A stretch of 12,225 bases of DNA, from positions 1-12,225 of the forward strand of contig CAIYWM010000615.1 of NCBI GenBank assembly GCA_903929895.1. Direction: 5' to 3'. This document shows positions 1 to 6,203 of the stretch, in pieces (position 1 is the first letter of the stretch; every line of letters begins with the position of its first letter). A program made the translations under genes and the position numbers. The notes beneath the pieces were generated by a model. It did not search any database, had not been told where the DNA came from, and was given only the letters and a program-made list of their open reading frames with translations. The DNA is from an uncultured Alphaproteobacteria bacterium. Its GTDB lineage: Bacteria; Pseudomonadota; Alphaproteobacteria; Reyranellales; Reyranellaceae.

Positions 1-46
1 AGGCGAGTGCCTGCGTGCGGGCCTTGCCGGCGAGTTTGGCGGTCAT
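1..46 (-). CDS. 5' end of a minus-strand gene, possibly 4a-hydroxytetrahydrobiopterin dehydratase (partial)
   Basis: Reading the minus strand, ATG at 46-44 is preceded by a strong purine-rich ribosome site (GAGGAGA, about 50-56) and opens a frame MTAKLAGKARTQALA that runs off the window edge. Only 15 residues are visible. The pattern of a Leu/Ala-rich start resembles the N-terminus of pterin-4-alpha-carbinolamine dehydratases, small enzymes that recycle the pterin cofactor of aromatic amino acid hydroxylases, but 15 residues cannot settle this. The gene is divergent from the binding-protein gene at 128, with an 81-bp gap. The existence of a gene start here is well supported by the ribosome site; the product is a guess from general resemblance. 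Confidence 0.5.
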   Translation of the reverse strand, partial: MTAKLAGKARTQALA

Positions 47-93
47 CTGTTCTCTCCTCGGTTGGCGTGAAGCTTGCCTCATCGCGGGCCAGC

Positions 94-103
94 AGCCTAG
101 GCT
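94..103. promoter_or_regulatory. 10-bp perfect palindrome in a divergent intergenic gap (candidate operator)
   Basis: AGCCTAGGCT is a perfect palindrome in the 81-bp gap (47-127) between the divergent partial gene and the binding-protein gene. A weak sigma70-like pair for the plus strand overlaps it (TTGCCT 74-79, TAGGCT 98-103, 18-bp spacer). The position would suit a repressor site, but no regulator gene is adjacent and a 10-bp palindrome can occur by chance. Confidence 0.25.
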
Positions 104-117
104 CGCAACAACAAACC

Positions 118-122
118 GGAGG
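118..122 (+). promoter_or_regulatory. Ribosome binding site that fixes a TTG start
   Basis: GGAGG lies 5 nt before the TTG at 128. The first in-frame ATG (173) would cut the signal peptide in half and has no comparable site, so TTG at 128 is the preferred start. Confidence 0.75.
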
Positions 123-127
123 CGTTC

Positions 128-1666
128 TTGAAAATCACCCGTCGCACTGCCCTGCTTTCGACCACCGCCGCCATGCTCGGTGCCGCTGCCGCGACGCCTG
201 CCTCTGCCCAGAAGGCTGCCGACCAGCTTCGCATCCTGTTCAACGACGCCGTGCCCAACGTCGACATGTATTTCAACAGCCAGCGCACCGGCCTGATCCT
301 GGCTCACCAGGCCTGGGACATGCTGGTGCATCGCGATCCCGCGACCTTCGAGATCAAGCCGTCGCTGGCCACCGACTGGAAGTTCACCGATGACAGCACG
401 CTCGACCTCACGATCCGCCAGGGCGTGAAGTTCCACGACGGCAGCACGCTCTCGCCCGACGACGTCGTCTACACGATCAACATGGCGGCCGATCCCGCCT
501 CCAAGGTCGCCACTCCGTCGAACTACGCCTGGATCGACAAGGCCGAGAAGACCGGCGACTGGACCGTGCGCATCAAGATGAAGAGGCCGACGCCGGCGGC
601 GCTCGAATATCTCGCCATGGTGACGCCGATTCATCCCAAGGCCTATCGCGAGAAGGTCGGACCCGAGGGCTTCTCGGCCAAGCCGGTTGGCGCCGGCCCT
701 TACAAGATCGTCAAGAACGACCAGGGCAAGGAAGTGTTCTTCGAGCGCTTCGACGATTACTGGAAGGGCTCGCCCAAGGGCGTCCCGGCGATCAAGAAGC
801 TGCATGTCCGCTTCGTGCCCGACCTCGCCACCGCGGTGACCGAGCTGCTGGCCCAGCGCGCGGACTGGATCTGGAACATCAATCCCGACCAGACCAACGA
901 CATCAACAAGATGCCGTTCCTGCAGGCCGTGCGGCAGGAATCGATGCGTGTCGGCTACCTCTCGATCGACGCCGCCGGCCGCACCGGCGCCGACAATCCG
1001 CTGACCAAGCTCAAGGTGCGCCAGGCCATCTGGCACGCCGTCGACCGCAAGCAGTTCGCCGACAAGCTGGTCGGCGGCGGCAGCCGCGTGCCGCCGGCGC
1101 CGTGCTTCCCGAGCCAGTTCGGCTGCGATGCCGACGCCGCCGTGAAATACGATTTCGATCCGGCCAAGGCCAAGGCGCTGCTGGCCGAGGCGGGCTACCC
1201 CAACGGCTTCGACGTCGAGATGGTGAGCTACGTCCAGCCGACCTCGTGGGGCGCGGCGATCCAGAACTATCTCACCGCCGTCGGCATCCGCGTGAAGATC
1301 ACCCAGCTGCAGGTCGCGCCGGCCATCCAGAAGGCCCAGAAGGGCGAGGCGCCCCTCTACATGGGTAGCTGGGGCAGCTACTCGATCAACGACGTCTCGG
1401 CGATCCTGCCCGTGATGTTCGGCGCCGGCGCGCTCGACAATTATTCGAGGGATCCCGAGCTCGAGAAGCTGATCGCCGAGGGCGGCTCCACCTCCAACAC
1501 CGAAGCGCGCAAGAAGGCCTATTCGGCGGCGGTGAAGATCGCGACCGAGAAGGCCTACTGGCTGCCGATCAACACCTACGTGAACACCTACGCCTTCTCG
1601 AAGGGCCTGGAGTTCAAGACCTTCCCCGACGAACTGCCGCGCTTCTACTTCGCCAAGTGGAAGTGA
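128..1666 (+). CDS. ABC transporter periplasmic substrate-binding protein, family 5 (peptide/opine/nickel type)
   Basis: This 512-residue protein is the extracytoplasmic receptor of a Dpp/Opp-type importer: it captures the ligand in the periplasm and delivers it to the permease pair. The start is TTG with a good GGAGG. Residues 1-27 form an export signal with a twin-arginine-like TRRTALL (4-10), a hydrophobic Ala-rich core and a probable cleavage ASA|Q at 27/28. The family 5 signature is clear at about 87-120 (TDDSTLDLTIRQGVKFHDGS, followed by SPDDVVYTI). Length is normal for the family. The ligand cannot be read from sequence; peptides, opines, sugars and other solutes are all carried by this family. 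It converges on the dppBCDF-like genes with only 51 bp between stop codons, so it has its own promoter, unlike the usual arrangement of receptor first in one operon. The partner assignment rests on adjacency. Confidence 0.93.
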   Translation: MKITRRTALLSTTAAMLGAAAATPASAQKAADQLRILFNDAVPNVDMYFNSQRTGLILAHQAWDMLVHRDPATFEIKPSLATDWKFTDDSTLDLTIRQGVKFHDGSTLSPDDVVYTINMAADPASKVATPSNYAWIDKAEKTGDWTVRIKMKRPTPAALEYLAMVTPIHPKAYREKVGPEGFSAKPVGAGPYKIVKNDQGKEVFFERFDDYWKGSPKGVPAIKKLHVRFVPDLATAVTELLAQRADWIWNINPDQTNDINKMPFLQAVRQESMRVGYLSIDAAGRTGADNPLTKLKVRQAIWHAVDRKQFADKLVGGGSRVPPAPCFPSQFGCDADAAVKYDFDPAKAKALLAEAGYPNGFDVEMVSYVQPTSWGAAIQNYLTAVGIRVKITQLQVAPAIQKAQKGEAPLYMGSWGSYSINDVSAILPVMFGAGALDNYSRDPELEKLIAEGGSTSNTEARKKAYSAAVKIATEKAYWLPINTYVNTYAFSKGLEFKTFPDELPRFYFAKWK

Positions 1667-1688
1667 CGCGCGCAAGCGCCTCACTTCC

Positions 1689-1710
1689 ATCCCGAGCGTA
1701 GCCGAGGGAT
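1689..1710. repeat. Short REP-like inverted repeat between convergent genes
   Basis: The 51-bp gap between the binding-protein stop and the dppF stop holds ATCCCGAGCGTAG followed by CCGAGGGAT. The outer 5 bp (ATCCC/GGGAT) are inverted, and the interior pairs only imperfectly. The TCC-y-GAGCG-n-AGC start and CGA-r-GGA end match those of the element at 6026-6067, so this looks like a dispersed intergenic element. It might act as a weak bidirectional transcription end. There is no clear U-tract on either strand. Confidence 0.5.
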
Positions 1711-1717
1711 CTCTCGT

Positions 1718-2683
1718 CTAAGGAACCAGCAGACACTCCACGCCGCCGCCGGGCCGAGGCCTGAGCGGCGGCGTTTCGGTTGAGCAGCGCGGTTCGGCGA
1801 TCGGGCACCGCGGATGGAAGCGGCAACCCGGCGGGATGTTGGCGGGATCGGGCATGACGTCGCCCAGGCCGACATCGGGCACGCCGAGGCCGGGCTCCGG
1901 CGTCAGCACCGAGGCCAGCAGTGCCTTGGTGTAGGGATGCTCCGGCTGGTGGAACAGCGCCTGCGTCGGCTTCTTCTCGACGATGCGGCCGAGATACATG
2001 ACCGCCACCTCGCTCGCGACATGCTCGACGACCGCAAGATTGTGGCTGATGAACAGATAGGTGAGGCCCAGGTCGCGCCGCAGCTCGGCCAGCAGGTTCA
2101 GGATCTGCGCCTGCACCGAGACGTCGAGGGCCGAGGTCGGCTCGTCGCACACCACGATGCGCGGGCGCAGCACGAGCGCGCGCGCGATGGCGACCCGCTG
2201 GCGCTGGCCGCCTGACAGTTCGGCCGGCAGGCGGTTGCCCATCTCGCCGGGCAGGCCGACACGCTCCAGCATTTCGTCGACGCGCTTGGCGATCTCGGCC
2301 CGCGAGAAGCTGCCCTGCGCCTGCAGGGGCATCGCCACGATGTCGCGAATGCGGGTCAGTGGGTTGAGCGAGGAGAAGGGGTCCTGGAATACCGGCTGGA
2401 TCAGGCGCGCGCGCGCCTTGCGGTCCATGTCGACGATGCGCTGGCCTTCGACCGCGATGTCGCCGGAATCGGGCGTGAGCAGGCCCAGGATCAGGCGGGC
2501 GAGGGTGGACTTGCCGCAGCCCGACTCGCCCACCACACCGAGCACGCCGCCTGGCGGCACCGCGAAGGAGACGCCGTCAACGGCCACCACGCGGCGATCC
2601 TTGCCCAGGATACCGCCGGAGACACGGAAGGTCTTGCCGACCGACTTGAGTTCGATCGCCGGCAGGGTTGTCGTTGTGGTCAT
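1718..2683 (-). CDS. dppF: Peptide-type ABC transporter ATP-binding protein (DppF/OppF-like)
   Basis: This is one of the two cytoplasmic ATPases that power the importer (321 residues). Visible motifs are Walker A GESGCGKST (52-60), Q-loop Gln100, signature LSGGQ (156-160), Walker B ending VVCDEP (Asp180, Glu181) and switch His214. All catalytic residues are present. The C-terminal oligopeptide-transporter extension is intact, with GCRFHPRCP (286-294) giving Cys287 and Cys293, plus Cys300 and Cys317; this cysteine set is the one that binds an iron-sulfur cluster in some Dpp/Opp ATPases. The ATG overlaps the dppD stop by 4 bp (ATGA), and I see no ribosome site of its own, so translation is probably coupled. 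It is the last gene of the four-gene run. Symbol is by family; substrate is unknown. Confidence 0.93.
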   Translation of the reverse strand: MTTTTTLPAIELKSVGKTFRVSGGILGKDRRVVAVDGVSFAVPPGGVLGVVGESGCGKSTLARLILGLLTPDSGDIAVEGQRIVDMDRKARARLIQPVFQDPFSSLNPLTRIRDIVAMPLQAQGSFSRAEIAKRVDEMLERVGLPGEMGNRLPAELSGGQRQRVAIARALVLRPRIVVCDEPTSALDVSVQAQILNLLAELRRDLGLTYLFISHNLAVVEHVASEVAVMYLGRIVEKKPTQALFHQPEHPYTKALLASVLTPEPGLGVPDVGLGDVMPDPANIPPGCRFHPRCPIAEPRCSTETPPLRPRPGGGVECLLVP

Positions 2684-3636
2684 GGCGCCAGCCGGCAGAG
2701 ATAGTCGTGGCCCGGCGCCGCGGTCTGGTGCGGGACGGTGTGGGCGCAGGTCGCGTCGGCGAAGCTGCAGCGATCGCGAAAGCCGCAGCCTTCGAAGCCC
2801 GGACCGATGCGCGGCACCGTGCCGGGGATCGAGCCCAGCGGCTCGTCCTGGCGCTGCTTGCCCGGCACCGGCACGCAGCGCAGCAGACCCTGCGTATAGG
2901 GGTGCTTGGGATCGGCAAACAGCTGGGCGGTGGCCGCGCTCTCGACGACTTCGCCCGCATACATGACAGAGACGCGATGGGCGATGCGGGCCACGATGCC
3001 GAGATCGTGGGTGATCAGCAGCAGTCCGAGGCCGAGGTCGCGCTGCAGCTGCGCAAGAAGGCGCAGGATCTGCGCCTGCACCGTGACGTCGAGCGCGGTG
3101 GTCGGCTCATCGGCGATCAGGAGCTGCGGCTCGCACATCAACGCCATGGCGATCATCACCCGCTGGCGCAGGCCGCCCGAGAGCTGGTGCGGGAACTGGC
3201 CGAGACGAAGCCCCGGCGCGGTGATGCCGACCTGGCCCAGCAGATCGGCGGCGCGGTCGATGGCGACCCGCTGGCTCACCTTCTTGTGGCGGCGCATCAC
3301 CTCGGTCATCTGCGAGCCGATCGTGTAGGCCGGATTGAGGCTGGTCATCGGCTCCTGGAAGATCATCGCCATGGCATTGCCGCGCAGCCGCGCCATACCC
3401 CGGTCGTCGAGCTTCAGCAGGTCCTCGCCCTGGAAGGTGAGGCGCTGCGCCGTGCGGTGGCCGCCGCGCGCCAGCAGGTTCATGATCGCGAGCGCGGTCA
3501 CCGACTTGCCGCAGCCCGATTCTCCTACCAGGCAATGGGTCTCGCCGCGCTCCACCGTGAGCGAGGCGCCGCGCACCGCGGAGGTGCGGCCGCCGAAGCC
3601 GACTTCGAGCCGCTCGACGTCGAGAAGGGCGCTCAT
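2680..3636 (-). CDS. dppD: Peptide-type ABC transporter ATP-binding protein (DppD/OppD-like)
   Basis: This is the second ATPase of the importer, 318 residues from the ATG at 3636, which overlaps the dppC stop by 4 bp. An open frame continues upstream to about 4527, but that part is a shadow of dppC. Motifs are Walker A GESGCGKS (38-45), Q-loop Gln94, signature LSGGL (152-156; the last Gln is Leu, and DppD-type proteins often vary here), Walker B IADEP (Asp176, Glu177) and His210. The C-terminal extension has Cys284, Cys290, Cys297 and Cys314 in the spacing associated with an iron-sulfur site in this family. No ribosome site stands before the ATG, consistent with coupling to dppC. It should pair with the DppF-like ATPase as a heterodimer. 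Confidence 0.93.
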   Translation of the reverse strand: MSALLDVERLEVGFGGRTSAVRGASLTVERGETHCLVGESGCGKSVTALAIMNLLARGGHRTAQRLTFQGEDLLKLDDRGMARLRGNAMAMIFQEPMTSLNPAYTIGSQMTEVMRRHKKVSQRVAIDRAADLLGQVGITAPGLRLGQFPHQLSGGLRQRVMIAMALMCEPQLLIADEPTTALDVTVQAQILRLLAQLQRDLGLGLLLITHDLGIVARIAHRVSVMYAGEVVESAATAQLFADPKHPYTQGLLRCVPVPGKQRQDEPLGSIPGTVPRIGPGFEGCGFRDRCSFADATCAHTVPHQTAAPGHDYLCRLAP

Positions 3637-4499
3637 GTGCGCGACCGCGTGCCGAAGGCGTCGCGCAAGCCGTCGCCCAGCAGGTTGATGCCGAGCACCA
3701 GCACGAACAGCGCCACGCCCGGAATGACGATCACCCACGGGCTGAAGAACATGTAGTCCTTGGCCTCGGCGATCATCAGGCCCCACGAGGGCAGCGGCGG
3801 CGGGACGCCGAGCCCGAGGAACGACAGCGTCGCCTCGAGCAGGATCGCCAGCGCGACCTCGAGGGTCGCCACCACGACGAGGTGGCTCGCGATGTTGGGC
3901 AGGACCTCGCGAGACAGGACGCGGAAGCGCGAACAGCCGGCGCACCAGGCGGCGGCGACGAAGTCGAGGTTGCGCACCTGCATGGAGGTCGAGCGTGCGA
4001 CGACGGCGAAGCGGTCCCACAGCAGCAGGCCGAGAGTCAGGACCAGCAGGGTCATCGAGGTGCCGAGCAGGCCCACGACGGCCAGCGCCACGAGGACGAC
4101 GGGGATCGACAGGCGCGTCGTGATGGCGAACAGCACCGCGTCGTCGATGCGACCCCCGAAGAAGCCGCCCAGCACACCGATGGTGATGCCGATCAGGGCG
4201 GAGACGATCGTGACCGTGACACCGATCAGCATCGAGATGCGGCACCCCCAGATCAGGCGCGAGAGATAGTCGCGGCCGAGCTGGTCGGTGCCGAGGATGA
4301 AGTCGGGATTGTGCCCTTCCATCCAGAACGGCACGAGCAGGCGGCGGTTGAGGTCCTGCGCGAACGGATCGTGCGGCACGATCAGCGGCGCGAAGATCGC
4401 GCAGAACAGCGCAAGACCGACGATGACCGCGCCGATCCACGTGCCGGCGCTCCTCCAGCCCCGGCGCGGGCCGGCATTGATGGCCACGGCGGTGCTCAT
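3633..4499 (-). CDS. dppC: Peptide-type ABC transporter permease (DppC-like)
   Basis: This inner-membrane permease subunit has 288 residues. The N-terminal domain carries a transmembrane segment (about 20-41) and the family hallmark ILGTDQLGRDYLSRLIWG (68-85). The remaining membrane helices form the binding-protein-dependent transport domain. The cytoplasmic coupling loop that contacts the ATPases is at about 179-202 (DFVAAAWCAGCSRF then REVLPN). The ATG at 4499 overlaps the dppB stop by 4 bp and has no visible ribosome site. Frames extending further upstream overlap dppB deeply and lack family similarity, so I reject them. It forms the translocation channel with the DppB-like subunit. Confidence 0.92.
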   Translation of the reverse strand: MSTAVAINAGPRRGWRSAGTWIGAVIVGLALFCAIFAPLIVPHDPFAQDLNRRLLVPFWMEGHNPDFILGTDQLGRDYLSRLIWGCRISMLIGVTVTIVSALIGITIGVLGGFFGGRIDDAVLFAITTRLSIPVVLVALAVVGLLGTSMTLLVLTLGLLLWDRFAVVARSTSMQVRNLDFVAAAWCAGCSRFRVLSREVLPNIASHLVVVATLEVALAILLEATLSFLGLGVPPPLPSWGLMIAEAKDYMFFSPWVIVIPGVALFVLVLGINLLGDGLRDAFGTRSRT

Positions 4500-5410
4500 G
4501 CGCGCAGCCGCGGATCGAGCACGGCATTCAACAGGTCGGAGACCATCGTCAGGGCCACATAGATGACGGCGAGCACCAGCACGACGGCCTGCACGACCGG
4601 GAAGTCGTTCTTGGCGATGCTTTCCCAGGCAAGGAAGCCGACACCGTGCAGCGCGAAGACCTGCTCGATGACGATCGAGCCGCCCAGCATGAACCCGAGC
4701 TGCACGGCGGCGATGGCGACGACCGGAATGGCGGCGTTGCGCAGGGCGTGCTTCAGCAGGATCGAGGCGCGCGACAGACCCTGGGCGCGCGCGGTGCGGA
4801 TGTAGTCGCTGGACATCGCCTGGATCATGCCGGCGCGCGTGAGGCGGGTGAGGGCCGGCACCGCGGAGAAGGCGAGCACGATGCCCGGCATCACGAAATG
4901 CTCCCACGAACCGGTTCCCGAGATCGGTAGCCAGCCCAGGCTGAGGCCGAAGACGATCATCAGCAGGAGGCCCAGCCAGAAGGACGGCATCGCCTGCCCG
5001 ATCAGGGCCACCATCTGCACCGCGCGGTCGAAATTTGTGTTCTCGCGGACCGCGGCGAGGATCCCCATGGGAATTGAAATGAGGAGCGCGAGCGAGAGGC
5101 CCGTCAGGCCGAGCGTCAGGGTCACCGGCATCCGCTCGGCGATCAACGTCGAGACGCGCGTCTGGAAGAAGTAGCTGTTGCCGAGATCGCCGGTCACCGC
5201 ACGCCCGACCCAGTCCAGGAACTGCTCGATCACGGGACGGTCGAGCCCGTAGGCCTTGCGCACCGCCTCGATGTCGGCCGCCGTGGCGTTGGGCCCGGCG
5301 ATCGAGATGGCGAGGTCGCCCGACAGCCGTGTGAGGATGAAGGCGAGGGTCATGACCGTTGCCGCGACGAGCAGCGCTACGATCAGGCGACGGACGAGAA
5401 AGCGAAACAT
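4496..5410 (-). CDS. dppB: Peptide-type ABC transporter permease (DppB-like)
   Basis: This inner-membrane permease has 304 residues, a normal family length. It begins MFRFLVRRLI with a first membrane helix to about residue 28, followed by the periplasmic segment typical of DppB (AYGLDRPVIEQF at 53-64, GDLGNSYFF at 74-82), then the transport domain with further helices. The coupling loop (SDYIRTARAQGLSRASILLK, 201-220) fits the EAA-G consensus. It is the first gene of the minus-strand run dppB-dppC-dppD-dppF. The 20 bases before the ATG contain no good ribosome site, so initiation may be weak or need an unrecognised feature. The 135-bp region upstream is divergent from the metallopeptidase gene and would hold the operon promoter; I see no convincing -35/-10 pair. 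Confidence 0.92.
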   Translation of the reverse strand: MFRFLVRRLIVALLVAATVMTLAFILTRLSGDLAISIAGPNATAADIEAVRKAYGLDRPVIEQFLDWVGRAVTGDLGNSYFFQTRVSTLIAERMPVTLTLGLTGLSLALLISIPMGILAAVRENTNFDRAVQMVALIGQAMPSFWLGLLLMIVFGLSLGWLPISGTGSWEHFVMPGIVLAFSAVPALTRLTRAGMIQAMSSDYIRTARAQGLSRASILLKHALRNAAIPVVAIAAVQLGFMLGGSIVIEQVFALHGVGFLAWESIAKNDFPVVQAVVLVLAVIYVALTMVSDLLNAVLDPRLRA

Positions 5411-5545
5411 GTGCGGCGGGAGCTTAATGCGGATCGATCACGAAGGCGACCATGCGAATCCCGCGCCAACTTCGGGATCGGGAGATACACAATCGTTCTC
5501 GACGGGGCGCTTGGCGCGGGCGCGCTGGTCCTATAAGGGGGAGTC
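5411..5545. promoter_or_regulatory. Divergent intergenic region between dppB and the metallopeptidase gene, with a small dyad
   Basis: This 135-bp gap must contain the start signals for both directions. It holds an inverted repeat ATCCCG (5458-5463) / CGGGAT (5473-5478) with a 9-nt spacer, a possible operator or chance pairing, and the palindrome GATCGATC (5432-5439). AGGGGGAG (5536-5543) is the metallopeptidase ribosome site. I cannot name a promoter with confidence. Confidence 0.35.
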
Positions 5546-6001
5546 ATGCCGGTCTTCAACAATCCTCGGCGCATGCCCTGCTTCGGTCTGGCGCCCACAC
5601 TGGAGGATTTCGAAGCGATCGCCGCCGAGGCGCTCGCGACGATTCCCGAGGAATTCCGTCGTCACGTCGGCAACGTGCGCATCCAGATCGACGACTTCCC
5701 GTCCGACGAGGTCGAGAAGCAGATGGAACTCGACACGCCATTCGACCTGCTCGGTCTCTATCAGGGCGTGTCGATGATGGAGCGCGGTGCCGGTCATGTC
5801 GCCAACGACATCGACCGAATCTTCCTCTATCGCCGTCCGATCCTCGATTACTGGTGCGAATCGGGCGAGGATCTGCCGCACATCGTGCGCCACGTGCTGA
5901 TCCACGAGATCGGCCATCACTTCGGCCTGAGCGACGACGACATGGAAGCGATCGAAGCCAAGGCCGAGGAAGAATCACATCGCATCCAGCCGGGGGCTTG
6001 A
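5546..6001 (+). CDS. Zincin-type metallopeptidase family protein (PF06262-like)
   Basis: This small soluble protein of 151 residues has a zinc-protease helix HEIGHHFGLSDDDM at 120-133: His120 and His124 would bind zinc, Glu121 would be the catalytic base, and an acidic residue from the DDD at 130-132 probably supplies the third ligand. Upstream motifs LDTPFDLLGLYQG (62-74) and IFLYRRPILDYWC (92-104) match the minimal 'metallopeptidase family' proteins (zincin_1) common in proteobacteria and actinobacteria. There is no signal peptide or membrane segment, so it is cytosolic. The start ATG has AGGGGGAG just before it. Substrates of this family are not established. It stands alone, divergent from dppB and convergent with the DUF1254 gene; a link to peptide import is tempting but only positional. 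Confidence 0.88.
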   Translation: MPVFNNPRRMPCFGLAPTLEDFEAIAAEALATIPEEFRRHVGNVRIQIDDFPSDEVEKQMELDTPFDLLGLYQGVSMMERGAGHVANDIDRIFLYRRPILDYWCESGEDLPHIVRHVLIHEIGHHFGLSDDDMEAIEAKAEEESHRIQPGA

Positions 6002-6025
6002 GCGGGCCCTGAAGTTAACGCCGTC

Positions 6026-6067
6026 GTCCTGAGCGGAGCGGCCCGAAGGGCTGCGCAGTCGAAGGAC
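6026..6067. repeat. REP-like intergenic element with internal hairpin
   Basis: The element opens with GTCCTGAGCGGAGC and closes with TCGAAGGAC; the 5-bp termini GTCCT/AGGAC are inverted. Inside, GCGGCCC-gaa-GGGCTGC (6038-6054) folds as a 7-bp hairpin with one G-U pair. Compared with the 1689-1710 element, the ends agree and an extra hairpin sits in the middle. It lies 24 bp after the metallopeptidase stop in a convergent gap, where such elements often act as transcript ends. Confidence 0.55.
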
Positions 6068-6118
6068 CCATTTTCGTTTCGATCAGACGTGTGCTGGAAA
6101 GAGGCCCTTCGACTGCGC
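6053..6118. repeat. 13-bp inverted repeat with 40-nt loop
   Basis: GCGCAGTCGAAGG (6053-6065) recurs as its exact reverse complement CCTTCGACTGCGC (6106-6118). The left arm is the right end of the REP-like element at 6026-6067, so the right arm looks like a second, partial copy in the opposite orientation. The pair could form a long stem in transcripts from either side of this convergent gap. Confidence 0.7.
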
Positions 6119-6203
6119 GTCCGCAAGCAAGCCGGCGCCCGCCGGCAGAGAGCTGCGGGAAGTGTCGGTGGGACCTCCTGCTTGTTCGCAGGAGCAACGC
6201 CCG
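6119..6203. other. Rest of the convergent gap: two small hairpins, no gene
   Basis: The gap from 6002 to 6203 has no credible ORF. Besides the repeats above it holds GCCGGC-gccc-GCCGGC (6131-6146) and CTCCTGC-ttgttc-GCAGGAG (6175-6194, 7-bp stem, 6-nt loop). The latter lies 9 bp past the DUF1254 stop and could end that transcript, but no U-tract follows on the minus strand, so a Rho-independent terminator is not claimed. Confidence 0.4.

Noticed and set aside
2061..3756. Long plus-strand open frames opposite dppF and dppD (up to 362 codons)
   Set aside because: Their translations are Arg/His/Ala-rich without family motifs, and they mirror strongly supported ATPase genes. They are what high-GC third positions produce on the complementary strand.
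3637..4527. Upstream in-frame extension of dppD giving a 615-residue frame
   Set aside because: The extra part is an alternative frame of dppC and has no similarity pattern. The ATG at 3636 overlaps the dppC stop and begins a normal DppD N-terminus.
5511..5537. TTGGCG / TATAAG as a promoter for the metallopeptidase gene
   Set aside because: The spacer is only 15 bp, and the -10 box abuts the ribosome site and lies 8 bp from the ATG, so transcription would start at or inside the ribosome site.
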